Shown here in pieces: positions 35,462 to 47,900 of a DNA stretch of 64,000 nucleotides. This DNA is from Kryptolebias marmoratus (taxonomy: Eukaryota > Chordata > Actinopteri > Cyprinodontiformes > Rivulidae). The notes beneath the pieces were generated by a model. It had not been told where the DNA came from and did not search any database. It worked only from the letters and a program-made list of their open reading frames with translations. Position numbers and translations under genes: made by a program. The stretch is taken from positions 9,860,168 to 9,924,167 of the forward strand of contig NC_051433.1 in NCBI RefSeq assembly GCF_001649575.2, read 5' to 3'. Within the stretch, counting starts at the first letter, position 1, and each line of letters starts with the position of its first letter.

Positions 35462-35520
35462 CATATCTGTGAGTGTGTGTGTGCGTGTGTGTGTGGAGAG
35501 AGAGGGGGGGGGGGTTGGGG
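35462..35520. repeat. TG-rich microsatellite followed by GA/poly-G run
   Basis: Alternating TGTG units with GAGTG interruptions pass into GAGAGAG and ten consecutive G residues. Open frames across it are low-complexity artefacts. A similar TG run lies at about 35802-35827. Confidence 0.85.
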
Positions 35521-37719
35521 ATTAGGCTGACTTTGACTGGCTCTGCTCTATTGTGACTGCAGCTCCTGAGAAGCTGCACACTGCCACATGACGGACAAAG
35601 CTTGGAACTGCACAGATAGTGATGCTTCTCTCAAACACACACATTCAAAATCACTGTGTGGCGTTTGTGTGATAATGTCTTTTAGCCCTGGGATGCTGAA
35701 CCTTTACTAATTTGTGTTGTTGGAAAAAAAAAAATGCAGATTGGATACTAAAGGTCATTGGCTCTTGAAGATGTTCAATTACATACCCTACATTTCATCC
35801 TTTGTGTGTGTGTGTGTGCGTGTGTGTCCTAAAAAGCATGTCTTTGTGCTTTTTAGGGGAAGGAGAAAAGTGATAACCTGCAAATCATGAGAGGAAATGG
35901 GACCAGGTTACATTTGTGTTGTTCAGTCATTTGGAGGACTGTGTGTGGTTTGAAGATGCAGCGTGACAGCAAAGACAGACAAGAACATCAAAAAATGAGG
36001 GTTACAATAAAGGAAGATAAAACAAAGAGGAGAAAAGGACAATTTCATGATAGTTTTGAATAATCCAATCAGAAAATCAGAAAAAAAGAATGCTTTAAAG
36101 TCACTTTTGCTCCAAGAAACAAGTGCATTTATTATTATTAAGCATCCCACTTTAAATTGCTTTGGTTTTTGCATTAGTCAGAATGACATAATCTTGATTC
36201 ACCAGTCAAAGTTTTTAAATGTTTGACTAAAAAGGTTCTGCAAAGTCCCGCCATGCCTGACTGTCCTCATTACTGTCATCACAAAATAAAATTAACAGAG
36301 ACATGCTCTGTAATAAGTCAGTGCTGTAAACATGAACCTGTCCTAGGGAGCTTTATTAACCTTTCTTCACATTTGTTTTCCATTTCCTGTGCCGTCATGA
36401 GGATGGTATCATTTCCAGGTGATTTCAAGCACTGATCAATGATCTGCCATGTTATTTGGGCTGTCTACTCTGATTTAAGTTAAATTTGGCCTCTTTTCAT
36501 TTTGGATTATATAAAATGTGGTGTTTTTTGTTTGTTTGTTTTTTTGGTTCAAAACAAATAAGGATTTATTAAAACTTTAATAATAAAGCTTTTTTTGATG
36601 TGCATAAAACAAGCATAAGTTTCTTGTGAAGAGAAATAACTACAAATAATGTGTTAAATCTTTTCTCCAACAACCCTAAGTCTTTTTGATTTTAGTGCTA
36701 TTCAGTGTTTTGTTTTTTGTTAATGTGTTCTTATGGTTGTTTTATGTATCATAATGATCTTTTAATTGACTCAGTTTGCCAACTTGCATCAATTTAAAGT
36801 TAAAACAATGTGTTAAATGTGTCTTATTGTACATTCAACATCTGAGCTTAATAAGGTTGCACATTTACAGCTTTTCTGAAGAATGATAGGCATTTACTGT
36901 ATACCTTAATTCAAAGCTCTTTTTTAATTGTTTCTCAAATTCATCACTTTGTTTTCAAGAAAAATACAATTAAATTAAAGTTAATTTTCATTCAGGGCTG
37001 TCCTTTAAAAATCAAACCGTCATAATGAAATGCTGCTTACTGACGCAAATTTTCTATTGTAAACAAATCAAAGCTAATGTAAAACATCTTTTGTTAGTGC
37101 CTATTGGTGCAGCTTATGAGAAGATGATTATTAAGATATGAACAAATGACATCCATATGTGCTGCATTCAGACTAACCTTGTTCTCTGTATGTGTTAATA
37201 TGGAAACATGTCTGTGTGTGTTTGTTTTCGAGTGAGAGAAGACTCAAGCTTTTGCCTGTGTCCAGTGTCAGACATTATTCTTCATTAGACACAGATGAGT
37301 GGCTCTGTCTTTTCCTGCTCTGCCCCCCGGGTTCAAGTCAGTGCACCACTCAGACTCCAACACAGAAACACACACTGTGCTCTAACGTAGCTTCACATTA
37401 TGCAGCGTGTCTGTCTGTGACAATGAGAAATGAGTCACTGTCAAAATTAACATAATGGAGTTGTACCTAGGTCAACACTGAGCAGTCATTCATGTAAATA
37501 AATACAAACATAATGGGGTAAGATACATCAATTCCCCCAGAAGCTGCTAAAAAGGCCATTAAAGTGCAAAGAATAGGTATTCCAATAGTTATCTGAATAG
37601 CTGAAATCTTCAACAAGTATTTTTTTGGTGACAAATAGTTTTAAAAGCAACTAGAAATGCATTTTCTTCAAAAATGAAGTGTGAATGCTGAGTGACTGCT
37701 AAAATTTGCTGAAGAAGCT

Positions 37720-37890
37720 GAAACTGGGTTGCTAAAGCTAAAAGAGGCGGAACACTAGCTAAAGCCAAAAACACTATTAAAAAGCTAAAATGAGTAAATG
37801 CTAGCTAAAGTAGCAAAAAGCTAGGTAAAAGCAACAACAGGTTATCTAAAAGCTAAAATTAGCAAGACGGTAGCTAAAAGTATCTTAAGA
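37720..37890. repeat. Degenerate AGCTAAA tandem array
   Basis: A loosely periodic array built on AGCTAAA/GCTAAAA units, with intervening AGCAAAA and GAAGC variants, spans about 170 bp. It has no open frame of note. Arrays of this type are common simple-repeat derivatives in acanthomorph fish. Confidence 0.7.
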
Positions 37891-38380
37891 TGAGAATAAC
37901 AGAGCAAGTACACTGAAGCAGATTTCAATAAATATAAGTATTTAGAAAAGTATAAAAGTGATGTCATAGCACCCATCTCCTGAGGGAGCTGACCTTTTCT
38001 TTTTCAAATATTTCAAAATTATTTGAAAGAATTCAGATAAGGGATGAAAATGCTACGTCATATTAGGAAAATATGAGAAGAATAATTACCACCCAATTAT
38101 TCTGATGGACAGATGAACAATGCCTCCAGCTATTGAGCGTGCATTCGTAATAGGTAAAGTCTGAACATGCATTTACAAAAGGATTCTTCCACAAAGGCAA
38201 AATTTGACTTCTGTAGCTTCTATTTTATAGTCAAATTGGCAGCACTGTGAAGGTAAAGACAAAAGGAAAACAGTCCCCAAGAGACAAAGAGAAGCTGGTG
38301 TGTAAAGAGAGAGCAGATTACATAAGTCCTTCATCTCACATGCCTGACTATGTGACTGCAAAATGCCCAAGAGACGGGGA

Positions 38381-38419
38381 GGGGGGGGGGGGGGGNNNNN
38401 NNNNNGGGGGGGGGGGGGG
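38381..38419. repeat. Poly-G tract with 10-N assembly gap
   Basis: Fifteen G residues (38381-38395), ten N (38396-38405) and fourteen G (38406-38419), then GA-rich sequence with a run of GA dinucleotides at about 38497-38517. The gap is a failure to sequence through the homopolymer, so its true length is unknown. Open frames spanning it are artefacts. Confidence 0.95.
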
Positions 38420-40179
38420 AAGACAGCGAGTAGAGAGGAGGGGGAAGCGGAGTAAATTGGAGAAAATTAAGTGGAAGAGGGTAGAGAGGGGGATTTGAGA
38501 GAGAGAGAGAGAGAGAGGGAGAGGGTAAGGGAGCAGGAGGCTGATGAGGGGTTTATATAAAGAAAAGTGAAAATGATGCAGAGGGCGTATGAAGTAGGTC
38601 TCTGTCACTCTAGTTAATGCCAGTCACTTCGCCTCAACGGCAGCAAAAAAGACTGCTGCTGAAGAGGGCTCAGATACGCAGCCTGACAAAAACACTTATC
38701 AGATGCAGCGTGGCTTTAAAAACGCTGACATGCCGACAAAAACGTTGGAATTGAGTCAACTGGGAGGCAGCTCGATGACCCCTTTCTAACTGTCTGGCTG
38801 ATACATGTGTCAGAAAATGTGTTTTGCGAATCGCTGCATTCACCCTGCAGGTTTTAAGCAAAAGAAATGTGGTGAAAAATCATTTTATGTTCAGAAGTGG
38901 GTTTCGATAAATGAGCGTTTATAAAAACAGGATTAGGTGCTAAAAAAAATTATGCTTTGACACATTTGTTGCTTTTTAAAAGAGACTTGGTTTATGCTGT
39001 ACAGATAGTGTTAAAAATTTAAATCACTGGAGCAGCAGTATTATCAAGGGTTCTTCAGAGGACATTTATTCTTTTCATTCAATTTTGACTCCAATGGTGG
39101 AACTTTCACAGGTTGTATTTACAGATCTACAGTGTAGTGCTTTTATTTTAACTTATACTTTATTTGATACAGTACTTTTACTTGTACTGTGTAGCTCATG
39201 GGTCAAGATTGAGCTATGCCTAACATCTTTTTAAAATGAGGGATTAAACAGTTGATTAAATGATTAACTGACTGAGCTGAAATGACTTTAAAAGCTCCAG
39301 TTTTTCAAAATTACAATTACAAAAACTTGAAGATTTCAGAAGAAATCTTTAAACATGCCTTAGAAAGTACTGACTGAAACATAATCTGACCATGTTTGAT
39401 GTGATGTTTTGTTGAATAGTTGTCAATCTTATCAGCAGTGAACACAGAGTCTGAAAAAAGAGGCAAACGTTTTCATTCAAGCGATTCTAATGGTTAGCCT
39501 AACAAAAGCCCTTTTTTTCAGTCTTACTAAAAAAACTTGTTTAAAAAGACATAGCAGTGTAAAAGAACTCTACCTTAGCTAATTTCATACCTTTACACTT
39601 CTGAGAAAGAGTTGTTTTATAATTCTAGGAAGAAAAAAAACAAACTTTCATTTGACTCGCTGATAAAAGAAGTTTCTTTTCTCCAGTCCTTCACTTAGCT
39701 TCTCCTGAATCAGTAATGTCAAAAAATGAGTCAGATTGATATCAACACAGAAGCAGTCTTCGGGGCGTCACATCGACCGTTCTCATTGTGCAGCAAACAC
39801 ATTACTGCAATTTACGCAGCATCTTTTTTTTGCATAATTTCTTTCATCCTGTCTGTTCTGCTTTATAGTGTTTCCAGCTGTGAGAATGCATCTCCAGAGG
39901 AGACCCCCCTGCTGTGAGCTGTATGAGAGCAGAAACTCCAGAGACCATCCAAACATGGTTCTCAGAACAGTACTCGGAACTTCGATTCATGACTGAAAAA
40001 AAGCTCAATAAGTTCTTTTGTTAAACTTCAGTTAAAGGCTTTAAATGCTTCTTTTATGTAAAATCAGTTTAAATTAAAGGACTAGTACTCCTTGAAGGAA
40101 CTCATATCACCCATCATATTTCCTCTTATGATGAGCCCTTAGATATAATTGTTCTGGTCAAACTTGTAATTGGCTTTTT

Positions 40180-40400
40180 GCGCAAACTCATGTGAGATCT
40201 TAGAAGATGCGTTAGCGTTAGTAATATATTTTGGGGTGACTATCTGCTACTACCTCACCAGATTTTAGCTAAATATCTGTCAAATTGTCAGCGTTATAGC
40301 CATTTTTGTGTTGATTACCTGTGGTGGCCATCTTGAATCAGACTCCATAAGTTAATCAGTTGTTAGCCATTAAATTTTGATATATTTTATATATTACTGT
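40180..40400 (+). repeat. Dispersed repeat family 1, copy C
   Basis: Shares with copy B 'cagattttagctaaatatct', 'gttatagccatttttgtgt', 'ggtggccatcttgaatca' and 'actccataagttaatcag', then fades out before the 'gagatattttgctaacag' part. It is a partial, diverged copy. Confidence 0.55.
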
Positions 40401-42009
40401 CAAGCTATAATATTTTTTAGATCCCAATTAAGTACATGAGCTTTTTAAAATCTATGATTACTTGTTTTAGGCAGAAATCTCACCTTTTAAAAAGATTGTA
40501 TTTTGGATTAAGTTTGTGTCGTAACTATGTTTGTTTAGGATTGTTGGATGAGAAAACAGGAAACCATTTCACCAAAGTAAAATTCAGTGATCTGGGATAA
40601 ATAAAATGAAAGCTGGGCCCGACCAAAACATGTCAGAGCATCCTGGATTATTTGATTTCATAAAGTTAGGTGGAAGAGAAGCAGATAAGCCTTAACAAGA
40701 AGAAATGACATTGCTCATTATTTGTAAAGTAAATAAATATATACATAAATAAATAAATCATACATAAATATACTGTATGGATAAAAAGTTATTCATATCA
40801 CCTTCAACTTTGACTGACATGTTTTGCTGCAGCGCTCCAGGCAAAAACGTCAAAAATTCACAGCTTTTTTTTTTCTTGTTGGTGTGCTTTATGTCACTTC
40901 CAAAAGTTAGACACCTCCCAGCTGAAGACATACGTATTTAAACACTGTGAGTCAGCGAGCACATGTACAATTCATGCACCATCTTGATTCCCAGATATTT
41001 GTTGCATAAACTCATTGAAAATCCACTTAAACAACTTTCTTTCTGGCGGAACAATAAATTGACCGAAGTGAAGGGGTTGCTGCTGTGACATTGAAAGTTA
41101 TCAAGTGGAGAAAAAAAAAACAGAGGAAAAGGCTGCAGGGTGGCACATGTGAAGGAGTGTGAATGAAGTAAATGCAGGCAGGGTGAAAAAGAAAGAATAA
41201 GAGGAAGGAATGAATAAAGGTCAAACGCACTTCCTTCAGTGAATTAAAGCGTTCCCCTGCCAGAATGAAATGACTGGCAGTGTGACTTTTTCTTCTCTTT
41301 TGTTTTCCAGGTTGACATTTTATATTTGATGGGGTTGTGCACCAAAGGTTGCAGAAGCGGTGCAGGAGAGCAAATCACACACAAGAAGGCTAATTAGCCG
41401 GGATTTTCAAGTCTTGTTCTATTCACTTAAGTGATTGACTGTAAAGATTGTCTAAATGGTCTTCTCTTGATAAAAGAATTGTCGAAGGTCGTTAGGATTT
41501 CAGCCATTAAGAGAGGCATTCAAAGACTCAGGATGACATATGCCTGATGGGCTGCCATGTCTGGCTTCAACAGGTACAAAACTCACCACCAGATGTCACT
41601 GTTGACCAATAAAGAACTGTTGTTAGTGCTGCAGTGGGGAGAAACCATAAGACACTCTCTTACAGCAAATATTTGTTAAATGATCATCTGATTGTATCTT
41701 TAGAATTAAAAAAGTTCAGATTAAGAAAAGAAAAGAGTTGAAATCGTTACCTTATTGATTAGTTTAATGTCTATAATGAGTGATTAATTTTCCATTCGGG
41801 GCATCTGGTTCAATTTTGAAAATGAAATTACTCTTCAAATCGATGCACAGTAACCGCCCTGTTTCTTTCCTCATCTGTGATTAGAGACTATTACAGGCTT
41901 CCAAACACACAGATTGACCCTAATGGAATCAGGAAGATCACTGACATGCACACTCACTCACACACACAATCTTACATCTGACATGCATGCAAGGTTGCTA
42001 CAATCAGGA

Positions 42010-42047
42010 ACACACGCACGCACACACACACACACACACACACACAG
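42010..42047. repeat. AC dinucleotide microsatellite
   Basis: ACACACGCACG followed by uninterrupted CA units, about 38 bp in total. Confidence 0.95.
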
Positions 42048-43288
42048 AAAATAATTCAGATCAATCACAAACAGATGTGCTGCAAAGATAGAAGACCTTT
42101 CCACTGCTGCACAATAATTACACTGTTTCAGACAGTTGCTACATTTTACCATTTCTTTTAAGGATTATGTAACAGACCAAAAGTTTTTTTTAAAAAAAGC
42201 AACAAAAAAAAAGAAAACTTTAAAGGCTTATTTTAATGCTCATTCCTTTTTGCTGGGAGCTGTGTTTTTCATTTTCAGCCAGAGGAACCAACAGCCGACC
42301 TCAGAAGTTTATGAATAAATTCAAGCTGTGCAGTTTATGACGACAGAGCAGCTTCACTCGGCTACCTTGATGGTGTTTGTTGAAGGCAGGGACTTTCCCA
42401 AAGGAATCCAGCAGTTCAATACCTCGAAAAAATCTTGAGTTTGTAGAAACCGTTCTGTCAACATCTATTGCTTTTTCTTTCATATACTAAACTTAGCATT
42501 TCTTAGTCGCCTCATCCTCTCCCCAGCTTCCGTGTCTTTCTTCAAACTGTTCTACCCATTTTCATCTCATACTTAGCTCTGCCTCTCACCTAACAGTCCT
42601 TCATTTCCTCTAGTTCCTTTCCTTTTCCTCCTCATCAGCAGCAGCTCGTACTACAGGGAGCTGACTTTGTTGATCCTAAGCGGATGCATCATCATCAAGA
42701 GAAGGTGTAAAAGAAAACATGAATATACTTGATGAATAAAGAGTCCCGAGTGTTTTCAATAAACAGCTGGAATTTTCCATTACACAACAGCAGCCGCACA
42801 ATTTCATTTTATAAAGCTAATGTAGCTGTCGACGCTGGATGAGTGACAGTTCCCACTTCACTCCCTTTCTACGAACAAACAACTCTCGAGCATTTTCTAA
42901 TGATTCAAGTCAGGGGCTGTTTGATGACAGACACACAGCTGCCACTCTTGCAGGGGTGACATGCTGCTTTTGTATTGGGGCGTGTATAAGAAAAAGGTGT
43001 TGTTCTGTTTGATTGTGACCTTCTTTCTGGCTAAAGTTGGAAAGAGAGATGATTGCTTTGCAAAGGTCGCCAGAGTCCAGACACCAGAAGGAGTAATTTG
43101 TCTCACCCTGACAGGTGCAGCAAACAGAGGGAGGGTGACACCGAGTGTACATGCCCCAGAGGAGACGTTTGATTGCCCCAAAATAACTGAGCTGAGCCAT
43201 CGTTGTACAGAAACTCCTAAAAATCAGTTAGCAAACCGTAGAGTTGAAGAGATTATTGTTTGATTTGATTTTTCTTGTTGTTGCTCAC

Positions 43289-43455
43289 AGCAGTGGTGTC
43301 CAGTCCTGCTCCTGGAGGACCACTGTCCTGCATGTTTTAGGTGTTTCTCTGCTTTGACACACCTGTTTAGAATGATAGAGTGATTTATAGGTTTCTGCTG
43401 CACTTGAAGACCTGCTGAAGAGCAGGGGAAAGTCTAAAACAAGCAGGATAATTTT
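43289..43455. repeat. hAT-like MITE fragment
   Basis: Begins 'cagcagtggtgtccagtcct', followed by 'gctcctggaggaccactgtc' and 'ctgcatgttttaggtg', later 'gacacacctg' and a terminal part 'agtctaaaacaagcaggat'. This is the wording of a very common fish non-autonomous hAT-type repeat that opens with CAG(G)GGT and has a complementary end. The far end is incomplete. It abuts copy D of dispersed repeat family 1. Superfamily assignment is from memory of the family and needs a library comparison. Confidence 0.5.
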
Positions 43456-43469
43456 GAGTTTGAGTTGCA

Positions 43470-43700
43470 ACCATTTTTGTGTTTTTTTTTTTAAAAGCCA
43501 GTTGGCTGTGGCAGCCATGAGTTTAAAAGTTAATCAGCTGTAGATGGCAGCTTAATGATTACTTTCTAAAGGTTTTATAAAAATATGTGCTGTAGTTCAT
43601 GAGATATTTTGATTACAAATAGTCAGAGTTGACTCCAGTAATTATTAGCAAAGTTTTAAACAGATCTTGAGAGGTCAGTTTGTGGTTAGAGTATAAATAA
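43470..43700 (+). repeat. Dispersed repeat family 1, copy D
   Basis: Contains 'aaccatttttgtg', 'ggctgtggcagccatgagt', 'aaaagttaatcagctgtaga', 'tagttcatgagatattttg' and 'agagttgactccagtaatt', the same order of blocks as copies A to C. It lies 140 bp outside the left LTR of the Ty3/gypsy element, so the LTR element landed beside existing repeats. Confidence 0.65.
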
Positions 43701-43834
43701 GGAATCAGTCTCAGCTACTAACACACCAACAATATAACATTCTCCTCTGCATTTGTCTAATAACACAAGTTTTACAAGTTATCGCTTAACAAGTAAGACT
43801 GAATGTTTAATTTGAGGACATGATATTAGACAGG

Positions 43835-43838
43835 CAAT
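43835..43838. repeat. Target-site duplication (left), CAAT
   Basis: CAAT directly precedes the TG that opens the left LTR, and the same CAAT follows the CA that closes the right LTR at 52308-52311. A 4-bp duplication is in the usual 4-6 bp range for Ty3/gypsy integrases. It shows that both outer junctions come from one integration event. Confidence 0.8.
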
Positions 43839-44863
43839 TGTAACCCGAGTTACATTTTAAGATTATTAAAAAACCAAATCAACGTCACTCTAAGTGAAAA
43901 ACTAGGTTCCAGGTTCGTCTACTGGAGGTAGTGGCAAATTGCAAGACACATACAACTGGAGAGTGCAAAATCAATGAAGTGTATTTATATTTACAATATA
44001 TACAAATTGTTTCACAGCTTTAAAGTCCAGTTCCTTAAACCGAGGAAGTCTCTGTCGGTGACGAGAAGGAAAAAACAAAAATAGTCCTTTAGTTCCAGCT
44101 GTGAAGTGGTTGGTTGAATTTCCCTTCCGGTTTGGAGATGTTTCATCAGATTATGGGTGACTTTCTGAATCCGCTATGGTTAGCTCGCCAGTCCGGTCAG
44201 TGAACAAAAACCAGACAATTCTTAATGTGTCCCAGATCCTTCAGCTACTCCGAGCGGGGGTGGGATCTGGAACACACCTGGCCTGCGCAAACAGGCCCGA
44301 CAATCAATGTACATGTACATGCATTTTTTAATAATCGAATCTGAGCCTACATAATTACATGCAATTTCAATCCAAATGTGTTTTTATGTAGGTGTGTAAT
44401 CACAGGCTGGGAGGCTAGCGCTAGCATTCTAGCTCCCGAGCAACACTTACCAGTTCCTCTTTTGACAAACAGAGATCGTTTCAGCGTTCAGATGAGCGAC
44501 CATATGTCTGTAATTTAACAGAGGTATACGATTGATGTATAATCGACATTCAAAAGCAAAACCGCTTTGGGAACAACACCCAAGCCTACCTGCACGTCAA
44601 AGTCCCACAGCGTCTGCTACCCAAGGTGCGATTTAGCAGCAATATAAGCAGTGGCTGTCAATTTAGGACTGACGTGCAGCTGTCACATGACGTTAAACCC
44701 TCGCGAGAACAACCCTGCTCTCGCCCGGTTAGTGTCGAAAACATAAAACAAAGGAGGATTTTTAAATTAGATCTTTAAATAAAACAAAATAAAATTAGAT
44801 TTAACAAAATAGAAAATAAAATAACTAAACTACATCTAATATAGAAAAATTATCCTGGTTACA
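43839..44863 (-). repeat. 3' LTR of the Ty3/gypsy element
   Basis: 1,025 bp, opening TGTAACC and closing GGTTACA on the sense (minus) strand, i.e. TG...CA termini inside a short terminal inverted repeat. It is identical to the other LTR over 44550-44863 and has about 3 differences over 44396-44863. It differs at roughly 50 positions over 43920-44395 and is barely alignable over 43857-43920. A TATAAATA motif on the minus strand near 43982-43990 is present in both copies and could position the transcription start, which would make U3 long and R-U5 short. Confidence 0.93.
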
Positions 44864-44876
44864 TCCTCCCCTCTTT
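44864..44876 (-). other. Polypurine tract of the Ty3/gypsy element
   Basis: On the sense (minus) strand AAAGAGGGGAGGA sits directly against the TGTAACC that opens the 3' LTR. A purine run in this position is the expected plus-strand primer for reverse transcription. Its precise adjacency supports the LTR boundary. Confidence 0.88.
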
Positions 44877-44940
44877 AATTCCTGCACGTCCCGTTGCATG
44901 GTTACTTGAATTAATTTTTCTGAATATTTACATTAGAAAC

Positions 44941-47900
44941 TTAACTGAGAGCCTCAGTGTACACATTTGCCAAACTATGCAATAGAGTCTGAACTACTGA
45001 AATGAGTGGCTTACCCAACACAGGATATGTTAGACGACTAGGAGGTTGACGCTGTCTATCTGATCGCCTGGGCAATATTTCAGCCTCAACTGAGTTATAG
45101 GGTGAGCTGACATTTGCAGGACCTGTGGATGACTCAGATTGAACGACCAGATGATCCTCAGCGTCAGGTTCTTGAACTTCAGGTAAGTGTTCGTCAGGTA
45201 CTTCTCCCTCCATGTGTACTTTCACAGGCTCAGCTACATGTGGTTCAGAAAGTTCCTCTGTCTCAATCTGTTCCACAGGTAGCTTGTCTTCATGGTGAGA
45301 CAGTGATGAATCAGTTGTTAAACAGGATTCTTTATTTTCAGATGGACTAGCAGTCTCAAGGTCTGTGCTCTGAATTAGAGGTACAGGATGCTCTGGTGCT
45401 TCCGCATCACTTTGAGCCAGAGGTACAATGGGCTGCAAAGTAATGGATTCCGGTGATGACTTGAATTTTCTCACCTTTACACTGAATCTGGTTGGGAATG
45501 GGATGGAAACTTCTGGTACATATGGCTCAGCATCCTCATCCTCCTCCATCTCATCAGGAACATCTCGATGGCAACCATCCTGGCTGCGAGTCTTTCGTTG
45601 TGAGGCAGGCATGGAGATGGAAGGGTCTTCTGTGGAGCAAACTGGCAGGAAACCACAAGGAAGCAACAGGTCTCTATGTAAAGTACGAGTTGGTCCCTCT
45701 TTGTGTTCAGGTTGTACAGTGTAAACTGGTACATTTTCAGCTCTGTCAACAACTTTGTACACCCCTGGTTCCCATCTATCTGCCAGCTTGTGCTTACCCC
45801 TCAGACGGATGTTGCGAACCAGTACTCGATCTCCTATCTCCAAACTGCATGGTGTAATTTTCTGATCAAAACGGGTCTTGTTCTTTGCAGCTGACTTGAG
45901 AGCATTCTCAGAAGCTAGTTTGTAGCTTTCTTTCAGGCTGGATTGCAGATTCTTAACATACTCTGAATGAGAGATGGATGATTGTTCTCTGACGGGTAAA
46001 CCAAAAGCCAAATCCACAGGAAGACGAGGACAACGACCAAACATGAGTTCATAAGGTGTGAACCCTGTTACCTCATTTCTTGTACAGTTATATGCATGTA
46101 CTAAAGGTTTGACATACTCTCGCCATTTTGACTTTTGTTTCATTTCCAGGGTTCCAAGCATATTGAGCAGAGTGCGGTTGAAGCGCTCGACTGGATTCCC
46201 TCGTGGGTGGTACGGGGTAGTTCGGCTTTTCTTCATGCCTACAACTTCACAGAGCTCTTTAATGAGCTTGGACTCGAAATCGGTACCCTGGTCTGAATGT
46301 ATACGCTCTGGAATTCCATAATAAACCATAAATTCATTCCAGAGGTACTTTGCAACAGTCTTTGCCTTCTGGTTGGGGGTAGGAATGGCAACTGCAAATT
46401 TGGTAAAATGATCAGTGAGAACAAGAATGTCCTTAGTATTACTGCTGTCAGGTTCAATGGTTAAAAAGTCCATACATAACAGTTCAAGTGGTCGGCTTGT
46501 CTGAATATTTATTAATGGAGCTGCTCTTTCCATTTGAGCTTTACGCCTTATGCAACGACCACAGGTTTTGACAAAAGTCTCCACCTCTGATGTCATTTTG
46601 GGCCAAAAGAAGCGTTGGCGCACCAGATCAATTGTTCTTTCGATGCCCATATGCCCCATATCATGGTGCAAGCTCTTTAAAACAGCTGGTCGTAACTTGG
46701 GCGGTAGGAATAGCTGGTAGATAAGATTATCTCCATCATGTCTTCTCCGATATAAGATTCCATCCACCAACTCTAACCTGTTCCACTCTCTCAGGAGCAA
46801 AGGAAGGTCAGGTAGCTCCTCTCGAACCGATGGAAGGACCTTCTCACCAGTCTCCAGCTGATGAATGACCTCACGAATAGCAGGGTCAGCTTGTTGCTCT
46901 TCTTGGAGATCGACCTGAGATAGAGAGGGGATTAGAGGCAAGCCATGCAACTCTTCATTGCTGAACCCATCAGGGATGGAGTTAACAGAGACAGATAGAG
47001 ACTCAACCAGTGCGACAGATCGACTTAGTTCAGTTTGGTTCTGTGTTCGGATTATACAACTCTGACAGATGGCATCCACAATTTCAGGGGAAATGTCATG
47101 TGTTTCTTTACAATTACCCAACTGACTGGTCAGATGTTGAATGAGCTCCCTCTCTCTGCAGTGCTGATCACTAGAAGTATCTTCATGTGAGCGTCGGGAC
47201 AGAGCATCAGCATCAAAATTCTGTTTTCCAGCACGGTACTGCAGCTTGAATGAGTAAGTGGACAGTGCTGCTAACCACCGGTGACCTGTAGCATCCAGCT
47301 TGGCTGAAGAAAGAACATAAGTGAGAGGGTTGCTATCTGTGACAACTGTAAAGTTAGTCCCATAGAGGTAATCATGAAACTTCTCAGTAACACTCCACTT
47401 CAGGGCCAAAAACTCCAGTTTATGAGCAGGATATTTTGACTCACTGACAGACAGGCCTCGACTAGCATAAGCAATAACACGCAGCTTGCCCTCCTGCTCT
47501 TGGTACAATACTGCTCCCAACCCATTTGTACTGGCATCAGTATGTAAAATGTATGGCAGCTGTGGATTTGCAAACCCAAGAACAGGTGCTGTAGTCAATT
47601 TGGAAATGACTGTTTCAAAGGCAATCTGCTGACAGCTAGTCCATTTATCTCCAAAGGATTGCTTTGGATCTGAGTATTTTCCTTCTGGCTTCTTCAGCTT
47701 TGCAGGGCTGCGGGCAGGAGGATAACCACGGGTTAACTCATTAAGTGGTTTGACAATAGCAGCATAGTCTTTAATAAATCTTCGGTAATATCCAGCAAAA
47801 CCCAGAAAAGATCGCAACTCTTTAAGGTTGCGGGGGACTGGCCAGGATTTTAAAGAATCAATCTTTTCTGGATCAGTTTCAACTCCTTTTTCAGAGACAA

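Larger units (their letters stand above)
15210..43288. other. Gene-poor intergenic region between slc6a1 and hrh1
   Basis: No coding exon, RNA gene or complete transposon could be supported across these 28 kb. What is visible is described separately: dispersed repeat fragments, LINE/SINE 3' tails, microsatellites, a telomere-like run, an AGCTAAA tandem array and an assembly gap. The longest open frame, 151 codons at 20024-20479, has a low-complexity, unrecognisable translation and is probably chance. Stretches near 16.45-17.22 kb, 22.1-22.85 kb and 23.9-24.3 kb are less AT-rich than average and could be conserved noncoding DNA or eroded transposon remains; I cannot tell which. Confidence 0.5.

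Noticed and set aside
37720..37890. Regular short repeats considered as a CRISPR-like array
   Set aside because: Units are 7-8 bp, degenerate and without spacers; the genome is vertebrate.
38247..38608. Frames on both strands across the poly-G and N gap
   Set aside because: They translate homopolymer and unknown bases; artefacts of the assembly gap.
44941..45620. C-terminal Pol tail considered as a remnant envelope gene
   Set aside because: It is in frame with Pol, acidic and low-complexity, with no signal peptide, transmembrane helix or cysteine pattern.
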